DNA of 10,763 nucleotides. Origin: Deltaproteobacteria bacterium (GTDB taxonomy: Bacteria > Desulfobacterota > Syntrophia > Syntrophales > Fen-1087). Positions 1 through 6,076 of this stretch are shown piece after piece; the first letter of the stretch is position 1, and the number at the start of each line of letters is the position of its first letter. The notes beneath the pieces were generated by a model, which worked only from the letters and a program-made list of their open reading frames with translations, made no database searches and was not told the DNA's origin. The translations under genes and the position numbers were made by a program. Where the stretch lies: positions 1 to 10,763 of the forward strand of contig JAPLJM010000253.1 of assembly GCA_026388595.1 (NCBI GenBank), written 5' to 3'.

Positions 1-13
1 GGAGGCAAGGATC

Positions 14-88
14 ATGAAGAAGGAAAAGAAAGCATACAAGGGTTGGGTTGACCCGATGTGCACGCCTTATCATCATAAGAAAGGCTGA
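14..88 (+). CDS. Small basic 24-residue reading frame, function unknown
   Basis: An ATG at 14 is preceded by a perfect GGAGG at 1-5 with 8 bases between, and the frame stops at TGA 86-88, followed directly by TAG. The 24-residue product is lysine-rich (seven Lys) and carries the segment GWVDPMC, then a Tyr-His-His-Lys-Lys end. The single Cys and the His pair could bind metal, but this is not established. I do not recognise a family. The frame is also open back to the window edge, so this may be the last codons of a longer gene whose start lies outside the window; the ribosome-binding site argues for a true small gene. Two hairpins and an intrinsic terminator follow within about 100 bases, as expected for the last gene of a transcript. 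Confidence 0.4.
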   Translation: MKKEKKAYKGWVDPMCTPYHHKKG

Positions 89-110
89 TAGCACTATAAA
101 TACATAAAGT

Positions 111-185
111 CTGCCATACTGGCAGAAGCAGTCGAGAGAGGCAATAAGCAAAGGATTCGATTCATACAACTTCCCTCTCTCGATT
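111..185 (+). other. Tandem RNA hairpins ahead of a terminator
   Basis: Two stems lie back to back before the terminator. The first is CTGCCA (111-116), loop TAC, TGGCAG (120-125), a perfect 6-bp hairpin. The second pairs TCGAGAGAGG (132-141) with CCTCTCTCGA (174-183), a perfect 10-bp stem that can extend by G131-T184 and A130-T185, closing a 32-base loop. Its right arm touches the first base of the terminator stem. The three hairpins could be a structured 3' untranslated region of the upstream small gene, or a roughly 110-base small RNA. A TATAAA at 95-100 could serve as a -10 element, but I see no good -35, so an independent promoter is not supported. Confidence 0.4.
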
Positions 186-222
186 AAGGGTGGGGTCGAA
201 TAGACTCCGCCCTTAATTTTTT
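183..222 (+). terminator. Intrinsic terminator
   Basis: A 15-bp stem (183-197 with 203-217) pairs in 13 positions. Of the two other positions one is a T opposite G and the other a mismatch. The loop is GAATA, and a run of six T follows (217-222). It ends plus-strand transcription from the left edge of the window. Confidence 0.85.
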
Positions 223-223
223 C

Positions 224-701
224 CAGATAAGAAGAATTCCTTTCATGACAAAAGCTCCTGAATACATCCCTCCTCCCCCTCCTTTGCCTCTCGGATTTGA
301 AGCCTTTCAAGGATAGAGCTCATCCCACACATTTTTTACGGGCACTCAGAAAATACTCTACATTTTCAAGCTCATTCATGAAATTATCATAAACAAAATA
401 AGGGGGAATTTTGGGTGAATAAGAAAGAGAAAGGGGAATATTCATGGATAATATGGAATATAAACTCATGATGATTGCTGTTTCTATGGATCTTTAATAA
501 AGAATATAAAGGGAAAAACAATCATGAGCCCCTTTGATGTTAATGCTTCTCAATAATTTGACAAGCTTTCTGGATCCCTGAGTAGAGGGATTATCTGCAC
601 ATGATTTTTTTATAAAAAAGGCTATTGAATAAATCCTTGAAAATACTCAACAAAGATCACAGAAAATAATGGGTGAGGTTAGCTATAGGTTAGCAAAAAT
701 G
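224..701. other. AT-rich gene-poor spacer
   Basis: No convincing gene is visible on either strand. The stretch is clearly richer in A and T than the coding DNA to its right. It contains a 17-codon frame at 444-497 with AAGGGG seven bases upstream, a 10-codon frame at 524-556, and a proline-rich 23-codon frame at 245-316 without a clear ribosome-binding site; none is strong enough to call. A short stem pairs ATCCCT (574-579) with AGGGAT (586-591). A TTGACA at 558-563 lacks a good -10 at normal spacing. The spacer lies on the 3' side of a tRNA gene, a common place for integration, but I see no integrase, attachment-site copy or IS end. Confidence 0.5.
676..694 (+). repeat. Short direct repeat AGGTTAGC
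   Basis: AGGTTAGC occurs at 676-683 and again at 687-694, separated by TAT, giving an 11-base period. It lies just left of the bidirectional terminator, whose arms also contain GGTTAA. It may be a protein-binding site or slippage product; function unknown. Confidence 0.35.
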
Positions 702-740
702 AAAAAGGGATTAACCGAAGGCTGGTTAACCCTTTTATTT
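695..740. terminator. Bidirectional intrinsic terminator
   Basis: The left arm (about 703-716, AAAAGGGATTAACC) pairs with the right arm (724-736, GGTTAACCCTTTT), with one bulged A at 710 and a 7-base loop. T-rich tracts lie on both sides: TTTTATTTT on the plus strand (733-741), and TTTTTCATTTTT when read on the minus strand (695-706). It lies 3 bases beyond the 3' end of the minus-strand tRNA gene, so its main role is probably to end that transcript. It could also stop plus-strand transcripts coming from the AT-rich spacer. Confidence 0.75.
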
Positions 741-743
741 TAT

Positions 744-820
744 TGGTACCCCCGGCGCGATTTGAACGCGCGACACCCGGATTAGGAATCCGGTGCTCTA
801 TCCGACTGAGCTACGGGGGC
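744..820 (-). tRNA. tRNA-Arg (anticodon CCT), CCA end encoded
   Basis: The minus strand folds into a complete 77-base cloverleaf. The acceptor stem is GCCCCCG with CGGGGGT, all paired with a G-T wobble at the first pair. The D stem is GCTC/GAGC, with GG in the loop. The anticodon stem CCGGA/TCCGG closes the loop TTCCTAA, giving anticodon CCT (plus-strand bases 784-786), which reads the arginine codon AGG. The T stem is GCGCG/CGCGC with loop TTCAAAT. A discriminator A is followed by an encoded CCA (744-746). A terminator follows at once and a putative promoter precedes it, so it is probably its own transcription unit, although read-through from ftcD, 88 bases upstream, is possible. Confidence 0.97.
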
Positions 821-850
821 ATCCGATGGATCTGATTAAAAGAGCGAGCC

Positions 851-878
851 GTTTAACATGCTTTTCTAAGGGTGTCAA
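851..878 (-). promoter_or_regulatory. Putative promoter of the tRNA-Arg gene
   Basis: On the minus strand a perfect -35 TTGACA (878-873) is followed after 16 bases by TTAAAC (856-851), a weak -10. Transcription would start near 844, about 24 bases before the mature tRNA. The -10 match is poor, so this is a moderate call resting on the perfect -35 and the position. Confidence 0.5.
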
Positions 879-908
879 TGGGCATGGCTGTTGACCGTTG
901 CTTCAACA

Positions 909-1820
909 TCAAAAGTGTGATTCCAGGATTTTCGTATCAGAAAAATCCCTTAGTTTCAAATCATCGACGGTTATGTCAGCCAACGCGGCCTTGGGAAGCA
1001 AGCCGATCAGTTCCGACTCCAGAATATCGGTGCCATGGCGGCTGGCCTCTTTCTGGACACGGTCGAAAACGGTGAGAAGCGATGTTACCCGGTAATCCGT
1101 AAGATTCATGGATACCTGAGCCAAACGCCGGCTTTTTAAAAAAACACCGATTGCTTTGACATGGGGAAGGCCACCGCTGGAATGGCGGATCATCCTGGCG
1201 ATGTTCTGTGCCAACAGCAGTTTATCGGATTTCAGGTTAATATTGAACGCGATCAGCGGAACCCTCGCCCCCACCGCAGTGGCTCCCGTGCATTCGTTAA
1301 ATAGATTCGGTCCGGCGTCGGGACGCCATTTGGGGTCCTGGAAGCGTTCCCTTAAAGCCTCGTATCCGCCTTTACGTATATGTGAAAGCTCCTTCTTCCA
1401 GGGCGCCAGCGCCGCTTCTCCATAAAAATAAACGGGGACCTGGGATTGCTGTGAAAATTCATGGCCGAACTCATGGGCAATCCGGACGGCATCGGACATG
1501 TCTGCATCGCCCAGGGGAATAAAGGGAACCACATCGACGGCTCCAATCCGGGGATGAACCCCAGCATGTTTGCACATATCAATAATTTCGAGGGCCTTCC
1601 GGCAGGCGGCGAGACAGGCCTCTTTAACGGCGCCGGGGGAACCGATAAAAGTGAGGACACTCCGGTGATGATCCTCATCCATACAGAAGTCGAGGAGCTT
1701 TATCTTCTTGACGGCAGTGACGGCATCCACGAGGGCTTGACCCTTTTCCCTGTCTTTGCCCTCACTGAAATTGGGCACACATTCAATAATTTTCAATTGA
1801 CCCCACCCATTGGCTGTCAA
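909..1820 (-). CDS. ftcD: Glutamate formimidoyltransferase
   Basis: The product transfers the formimino group of N-formimino-glutamate to tetrahydrofolate, linking histidine breakdown to the one-carbon pool, in the cytoplasm. The 303 residues match the single-domain bacterial form; the cyclodeaminase part of the animal fusion protein is absent. Family signatures are IIECVPNFSEG (11-21), HHRSVLTFIG (51-60), HPRIGAVDVVPFIPL (89-103), the later VGARVPLIAFNINL and LPHVKAIG segments, and AQVSMNLTDY. His89 of the HPRIG motif corresponds to the catalytic His known from the mammalian enzyme. The listed start is a TTG whose TTGA overlaps the stop of the upstream gene. A second TTG at 1796, eight codons on and behind a G-rich GGGTGGGG, puts the start two residues before IIECVPNFSEG, as is usual for the family, and may be the true start. 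It is the last protein gene of the selB-fdhD-yhaM-ftcD operon. Confidence 0.93.
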   Translation of the reverse strand: MTANGWGQLKIIECVPNFSEGKDREKGQALVDAVTAVKKIKLLDFCMDEDHHRSVLTFIGSPGAVKEACLAACRKALEIIDMCKHAGVHPRIGAVDVVPFIPLGDADMSDAVRIAHEFGHEFSQQSQVPVYFYGEAALAPWKKELSHIRKGGYEALRERFQDPKWRPDAGPNLFNECTGATAVGARVPLIAFNINLKSDKLLLAQNIARMIRHSSGGLPHVKAIGVFLKSRRLAQVSMNLTDYRVTSLLTVFDRVQKEASRHGTDILESELIGLLPKAALADITVDDLKLRDFSDTKILESHF

Positions 1821-2770
1821 TGACCCTTGTAGATGTAGCGTTCCAGCAGTCTATGGAAAGGCGTCCAGCCGGTGTCATCTTCCGGAGCGTCATCGACAAA
1901 GGTCTGAAAGGCATTGACTTTCGCATCCAGGTCGTCGATATGGTGAACGATCAGGGCTTCTAAGGTTTTGGGGCGTTTGGGTGAACCAAACTCCAGCATC
2001 CCGTGATGGCTGAGAAGCAAGTGGCGCAGTTCCATGGCCAGGGATTTCGGAAAACCCTCAATCCCGGAAATCTTCGCATCCACCATCTCCACCCCCATTA
2101 CAACATGCCCGATCAGACGGCCCTCATCGCTGTATTGCACAATCCGGTCATAGTCGAATTCATGAATCTTTCCGATATCATGGAGAATGCCGCCGGCAAG
2201 CAGCAGATCTCTGTTGACCGCCTGATAGTGATTGATCGCCAGGTCGAGCAACTTTGTTACGGAAAGGGTATGCTCCAGGAGTCCCCCCAGATAGATATGG
2301 TGGAATCCCTTGGCTGCCGGGGCCTTTTTAAAGAGCATCGTTGTTTTCTCATCCTGGAAAAAGGCATTCAGAAGATCCCTCAGGCAGGGCGTCTGTATCT
2401 TTTCGACATAGGCCATCAGTTCGGCAAACATAGCCTCGGCATCCTGTTTTGCCGCCGGTAAATAATCGGTTAAGTCGACCTCTTCGTCCGTCAGTTTTTT
2501 CAAATCCAGGACGGACAGTTGCAGGTTGTTTTTATAGCTCAGGACCCGCCCGTAGACCTGGACAATATCACCCTTTTTAAATTGGCCATCCCATTCATTG
2601 GCATTATCCCAGACCTTCCCGTCGATTTCGCCGGTCTTGTCTTTCAAGCGCAGGTTGAGATAGGGCGCTCCCTTTTGTGAATAGGCCAAGTTTTTTTCAG
2701 CGACCAGAAAAGCATTGTTGACCTTTTCTCCCGCCTTCAGATTTTCGATGTACACGGTTTTATTACTCAC
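1817..2770 (-). CDS. YhaM-family 3'-5' exoribonuclease (OB-fold plus HD domain)
   Basis: The 317-residue protein has the two-part layout of the YhaM family: an OB-fold nucleic-acid-binding domain (about residues 14-92, including KGDIVQVYGRV) and a metal-dependent HD domain (about 150-300). HD metal ligands are visible as His167 in LLEHTLS, His197-Asp198 in ILHDIGK, His255/256 in LSHHG and Asp279/280 in HHIDDLDAK. In Bacillus, YhaM degrades RNA from the 3' end; here the same activity is inferred from the domains. The start is GTG at 2770, because GTGA overlaps the stop of fdhD and an AGGCGGA lies about 9 bases upstream, so translation is probably coupled to fdhD. Its TGA in turn overlaps the TTG of ftcD. 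Other HD-type phosphohydrolase activities cannot be excluded. Confidence 0.88.
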   Translation of the reverse strand: MSNKTVYIENLKAGEKVNNAFLVAEKNLAYSQKGAPYLNLRLKDKTGEIDGKVWDNANEWDGQFKKGDIVQVYGRVLSYKNNLQLSVLDLKKLTDEEVDLTDYLPAAKQDAEAMFAELMAYVEKIQTPCLRDLLNAFFQDEKTTMLFKKAPAAKGFHHIYLGGLLEHTLSVTKLLDLAINHYQAVNRDLLLAGGILHDIGKIHEFDYDRIVQYSDEGRLIGHVVMGVEMVDAKISGIEGFPKSLAMELRHLLLSHHGMLEFGSPKRPKTLEALIVHHIDDLDAKVNAFQTFVDDAPEDDTGWTPFHRLLERYIYKGH

Positions 2771-3561
2771 AATCCGATCCGCCTTTCATGTGTATAAATT
2801 TGCATGGATCTACCCCGGATGGCGCCGACGAGTGTGATGCCGGCTTCGTTGGCCAATTGCATGGCCTGGGTGGTCGGCATCGCCAGCGAAAGAACAACCG
2901 GCACCCCCAGATTCCAGGCCTTATAGACAATCTCCGTCGAGGCCCGGCCCGTTCTCAGGATGATCTTGTCGGAACAATTCAAATGATTCAGCAGGGCATA
3001 ACCAGCCAGCATATCGAGGGTATTGTGCCTCCCGATATCTTCCCGTACCACCAGGATCCCTTTGCCGTCTGACAGGGCGGCGCCATGGGTTCCCCGGGTG
3101 ATTCTGTGAAGGTGACATTGATCAATGAACTGGTCCATCAACTGCAGAACCTGATCAGGTGATAACAGCAGTGCATCCTGAGTCATCGGTCCGGGAAGAT
3201 TATGATGACCTTCCTTGAGACTGCTGCGGGCGCCACTGGAGGCAATGTTTCCCCTGAAAGGACCATCCGATGGACCCGGCGTCTTCGCAGCATCTGTGAG
3301 AATGCGGATGATGCCTGCCTCTGAATCAATCCGCATATCCTTAATGTCAGAGGCTTTTTGAATAAGCCCTTCAGATGCCAGATATCCCATGGCCAGTTCG
3401 TCCACATGGAGCCCCGTGCAGGCGATGGTCGCCAGCGGTCGTTCATTGAGAAAGATCTGCAGGGGAATCTCCCGGATGATATCCACTTCTGTTTTAGAGA
3501 ACCTCCGGCCGTCGAAAGTGTAAACCGGACGGGGGGCGAACCCCTTTTGTTCAGATGTCAT
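2767..3561 (-). CDS. fdhD: FdhD-family formate dehydrogenase accessory protein lacking the CxxC cysteines
   Basis: FdhD carries sulfur from a cysteine desulfurase to the molybdenum cofactor and is needed for active formate dehydrogenase. The 264-residue product matches the family over its whole length: DEIPLQI-like segment at 30-37, DELAMGYLASEGLI (54-67), the THGAAL segment (158-163), REDIGRHNTLD (173-183), LRTGRASTEIVYKA (202-215), the AMPTTQAM segment (227-234) and ITLVGAIRGRSMQIYT (242-257). The loop that normally carries the sulfur-transfer cysteines (SGCGxC in Escherichia coli) reads ASSGARSSL (107-115), so both cysteines are missing. The only cysteines are Cys48, Cys149 and Cys196. Start is ATG, 7 bases after the selB stop, with only a weak ribosome-binding site. 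Being next to selB fits a selenocysteine-containing formate dehydrogenase elsewhere. It may be a diverged paralogue with a binding rather than a sulfur-transfer role. Confidence 0.9.
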   Translation of the reverse strand: MTSEQKGFAPRPVYTFDGRRFSKTEVDIIREIPLQIFLNERPLATIACTGLHVDELAMGYLASEGLIQKASDIKDMRIDSEAGIIRILTDAAKTPGPSDGPFRGNIASSGARSSLKEGHHNLPGPMTQDALLLSPDQVLQLMDQFIDQCHLHRITRGTHGAALSDGKGILVVREDIGRHNTLDMLAGYALLNHLNCSDKIILRTGRASTEIVYKAWNLGVPVVLSLAMPTTQAMQLANEAGITLVGAIRGRSMQIYTHERRIGL

Positions 3562-3568
3562 ATTGTTT

Positions 3569-5479
3569 TCACTTTTCTCTTAGAATGCGATGTTCTCCGG
3601 ACCGGACCGTCAGTTTGGTCATATCATAATATTCCAGTAGCGGGATAATGTACTTTCGCGACAGTCCTGTCAATTCCTTGAAGCTGGCCGGACTCGACTT
3701 ACCCTCTCTCAGAAGCATGTTTTTGTAATCTTCGCGTAATTTGGCCAGCACCTCCTGATCGAAATTAAGATCTTCGTTGATCTTGATCAACGAGCCGTCC
3801 TTGAGCATGACATTCAAGACGCTGCTCACCCGGGACTTTTGCTCTGCAAACTTTTCCATGACTTCCTTGAACGATGGCGGCGTCAGGCCGGCCTTACGAT
3901 ACAGCCCGGCAATGGCCTGTCGCAGGTCTTCCATCTCGCCCTGAAGGTTGACCCGGTGATCCGGCAGCCGCAGGTTCTCCCGATCGATGATGATCCTGCC
4001 GCTTTTTTCCAGATCCCGCATAACGGCATTGAACAGCTTGGGGCCGACAAACGATCCAACCTTTGTCCGTAACTCTTCCCTTGACATGCCTTCCTGGAGG
4101 GGAAACTTTTCATGGAACGCGCGGATATCCGAAAACAATTTTTCTTGCAGGTCCTGATAAATCTTGCAGGATATGGCCCTGATTTCTTCCCGGTCGAGAA
4201 GAACGGCCTGTTTTTGTGAGAAAAGGGTTTCCAGTCTCTTTTTCACCTGACCTTGCGGTAAGCCGGTCCGGATGACCAGTCCCTGGAGGTTGATCCCCGT
4301 GAAAGAGGACCGGTCAATCACGGTCGCCATCTGCTCCAATTCGTCGCCATGATGTAACCGGTCAAGTTCCTGAATGATCCGGTCCGAATATCTTTTATGT
4401 TTTCGCGAGAGTGGATCTATGACTGCCCCGCCGCCAATGGTCGTGACGGGGGAATAGCTGCGGATGACGAAACGATCCCCGGCCATGACCACAGCAGGCA
4501 ATGCCAGAAAAAGCTGGGCAAATGCTTTGTCCCCCGGTGCGATGTCGTCACGGTCCAAAAAGCTGATTCTGGCCATAACTTCGCTGGCGCCGGTATGAAA
4601 ACGGACGATCGCCCGGTTTTTCAGTTTTTTTTCATTGACCGGCAGGTAGTCGAAATAAACGTCCAGACGGCGTGTCGCCTCGAGCGTGCCGGGCCGGGTC
4701 AGAACGTCCCCCCTGGCAATTGTGGCCTTCTCAATACCCTGAAGGTTGATGGCCGTCCGCTGCCCCGATTCCGCCAGGCTGACGCTTTGATTGTGGACCT
4801 CTATGCCACGGATGCGGGATGTGATCCGATGGGGCAAGACGGTCACGTCTTCACCGGTCCGGATATTGCCGGAGACCAGGGTGCCGGTAACCACTGTTCC
4901 GAACCCCTTGATACTGAAGACCCGGTCGATGGGCAGCCTGAAGAGACCGGCATCGCTCTTTTCTGCAATTTCAGACGCCGCTTTACTCAGCGCATTTAAA
5001 AGATCCGTCAAGCCGGCGCCGGTTAAAGCAGAAACGGGAACAATGGGAGACGCTTCCAGGAATGTGCCTTTCAGAAAGGTCCGGATATCATCGATGACCA
5101 GATCCTGCCAGTCCGCATCCACCAGATCCGCCTTGGTCAGCGCGACGAGCCCCTTTTTCAGGCCGAGGAGGGAACAGATCTGAAGATGCTCTTTCGTCTG
5201 GGGCATGACGCCCTCGTCTGCGGCAATAACCATGATCACCAGATCAATCCCTGCGGCGCCGGAAACCATGTGTTTAATGAAGCGCTCATGGCCTGGCACA
5301 TCCACGACGCCGAAGGTCTGGCCGTCGGGCAAGGTCAGGGAGGCAAACCCGAGCTCAATCGTGATGCCGCGTTCTTTCTCCTCCTTGAGCCTGTCCGTAT
5401 CGACGCCGGTGAGGGCCTTGATCAGTGCTGTCTTGCCATGGTCAACGTGACCGGCGGTTCCCAGGACAATGTGTTTCAT
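3569..5479 (-). CDS. selB: Selenocysteine-specific translation elongation factor
   Basis: SelB is a GTPase that delivers selenocysteyl-tRNA to the ribosome at UGA codons marked by a SECIS hairpin. The GTPase motifs are clear: GHVDHGKT (10-17), RGITIELGF (38-46), DVPGHE (60-65) and TKAD (115-118). Translation-factor beta-barrel domains follow to about residue 370. The rest consists of winged-helix repeats that bind the SECIS RNA, ending in the diagnostic SPASFKELTGLSRKYIIPLL segment near the C-terminus. The length of 636 fits bacterial SelB. It is the first gene of the minus-strand operon. The ribosome-binding site before ATG 5479 is poor and I could not fix its promoter in the divergent region. 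No selA, selC or selD, and no in-frame TGA selenoprotein gene, is visible in the window. Confidence 0.97.
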   Translation of the reverse strand: MKHIVLGTAGHVDHGKTALIKALTGVDTDRLKEEKERGITIELGFASLTLPDGQTFGVVDVPGHERFIKHMVSGAAGIDLVIMVIAADEGVMPQTKEHLQICSLLGLKKGLVALTKADLVDADWQDLVIDDIRTFLKGTFLEASPIVPVSALTGAGLTDLLNALSKAASEIAEKSDAGLFRLPIDRVFSIKGFGTVVTGTLVSGNIRTGEDVTVLPHRITSRIRGIEVHNQSVSLAESGQRTAINLQGIEKATIARGDVLTRPGTLEATRRLDVYFDYLPVNEKKLKNRAIVRFHTGASEVMARISFLDRDDIAPGDKAFAQLFLALPAVVMAGDRFVIRSYSPVTTIGGGAVIDPLSRKHKRYSDRIIQELDRLHHGDELEQMATVIDRSSFTGINLQGLVIRTGLPQGQVKKRLETLFSQKQAVLLDREEIRAISCKIYQDLQEKLFSDIRAFHEKFPLQEGMSREELRTKVGSFVGPKLFNAVMRDLEKSGRIIIDRENLRLPDHRVNLQGEMEDLRQAIAGLYRKAGLTPPSFKEVMEKFAEQKSRVSSVLNVMLKDGSLIKINEDLNFDQEVLAKLREDYKNMLLREGKSSPASFKELTGLSRKYIIPLLEYYDMTKLTVRSGEHRILREK

Positions 5480-5563
5480 GCCTGTTCAATAACAAAGTCC
5501 ATTCTATTACACAACCTTAAAAACCCATGAACCATCAATGTCATGATAATCTTTGTTTCGAAC

Positions 5564-5581
5564 TTGCAAATTAAATTGCAA
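5564..5581. repeat. TTGCAA inverted/direct repeat in the divergent promoter region
   Basis: TTGCAA, itself a palindrome, occurs at 5564-5569 and 5576-5581, separated by ATTAAA. The whole 18 bases form a near-perfect palindrome with one mismatched pair. The right copy is also the proposed -35 of the ruvX promoter, so a repressor bound here could block it, and perhaps affect divergent selB too. The operator role is inferred. Confidence 0.4.
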
Positions 5582-5604
5582 TGACAGAGAATATCCACTA
5601 TAGA
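5576..5604 (+). promoter_or_regulatory. Putative promoter of ruvX-mltG
   Basis: TTGCAA (5576-5581) and TATAGA (5599-5604) are 17 bases apart, each with four of six consensus bases. Transcription would start near 5611, about 20 bases before the ruvX ATG, leaving room for the AAGGA ribosome-binding site at 5618-5622. Confidence 0.55.
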
Positions 5605-5629
5605 ACGGAGTTTTCGAAAGGAACGCGAT

Positions 5630-6058
5630 ATGAGGATCCTGGGTCTCGACTATGGGAGTAAAAGAATCGGAGTAGCCCTCTGTGATGAATTGGGACTCAC
5701 CGGCCAAGGTTTAACCACCATCATGTGGAAAAATCGAATTCAGGTTCTGGACGCATTGGAAATCCTGGTTAAGGACTATGGCGTGGAAAAAATCGTCATC
5801 GGCTACCCCCTCCGCCTTGATGGAACAGAAGGCATCCAGTGCGAGAAGGTCAACCGTTTTGCCCGGTTACTTGAGGTCAGGCTTTCCATCCCCGTGATCA
5901 AATGGGATGAAACGCTGTCCAGCCAAACGGCAGAAGATATTTTGATACAATCCCAGATGCGCCGCAAGAAGCGAAAGCAGGTCATCGATAAACTGGCCGC
6001 GAGCATTATTCTTCAAGGATACCTGGACTCCCTCCATCCAGCGCGTCATCATTATTGA
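5630..6058 (+). CDS. ruvX: Holliday junction resolvase-like RuvX (YqgF), pre-16S rRNA processing nuclease family
   Basis: The 142-residue protein has an RNase H-like fold typical of YqgF/RuvX. Members have been linked to Holliday-junction cleavage and, in Escherichia coli, to maturation of the 16S rRNA 5' end; which role applies here is not shown. The motifs are LGLDYGSKRIGVAL with acidic Asp7, IGYPLRLDGTEG (57-68), KWDETLSS with Asp93-Glu94, and the C-terminal VIDKLAASIILQGYL with Asp120. These three acidic sites form the expected metal-binding active site. ATG 5630 has AAGGA seven bases upstream. It is followed after 18 bases by mltG, a pairing common in bacteria. The family often has WDERLS(T); here Arg is replaced by Thr. 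Confidence 0.95.
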   Translation: MRILGLDYGSKRIGVALCDELGLTGQGLTTIMWKNRIQVLDALEILVKDYGVEKIVIGYPLRLDGTEGIQCEKVNRFARLLEVRLSIPVIKWDETLSSQTAEDILIQSQMRRKKRKQVIDKLAASIILQGYLDSLHPARHHY

Positions 6059-6076
6059 GCCTGACCGGAACCCTTC

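Noticed and set aside
86..88. Possible selenocysteine TGA at the end of the small frame, given selB in the window
   Set aside because: The TGA is followed directly by TAG, so read-through would add only one residue.
245..316. Proline-rich 23-codon frame after the first terminator
   Set aside because: It has no clear ribosome-binding site and follows a strong terminator with no good promoter between.
558..563. TTGACA as a promoter -35 in the AT-rich spacer
   Set aside because: No acceptable -10 lies 16-18 bases downstream and no gene follows on that strand.
2003..2461. Plus-strand 152-codon open frame
   Set aside because: It is antisense to the HD domain of the YhaM-like gene; a shadow frame.
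4397..4999. Plus-strand 200-codon open frame
   Set aside because: It lies wholly antisense to selB, whose conserved motifs cover the same bases; its translation has no recognisable motif.
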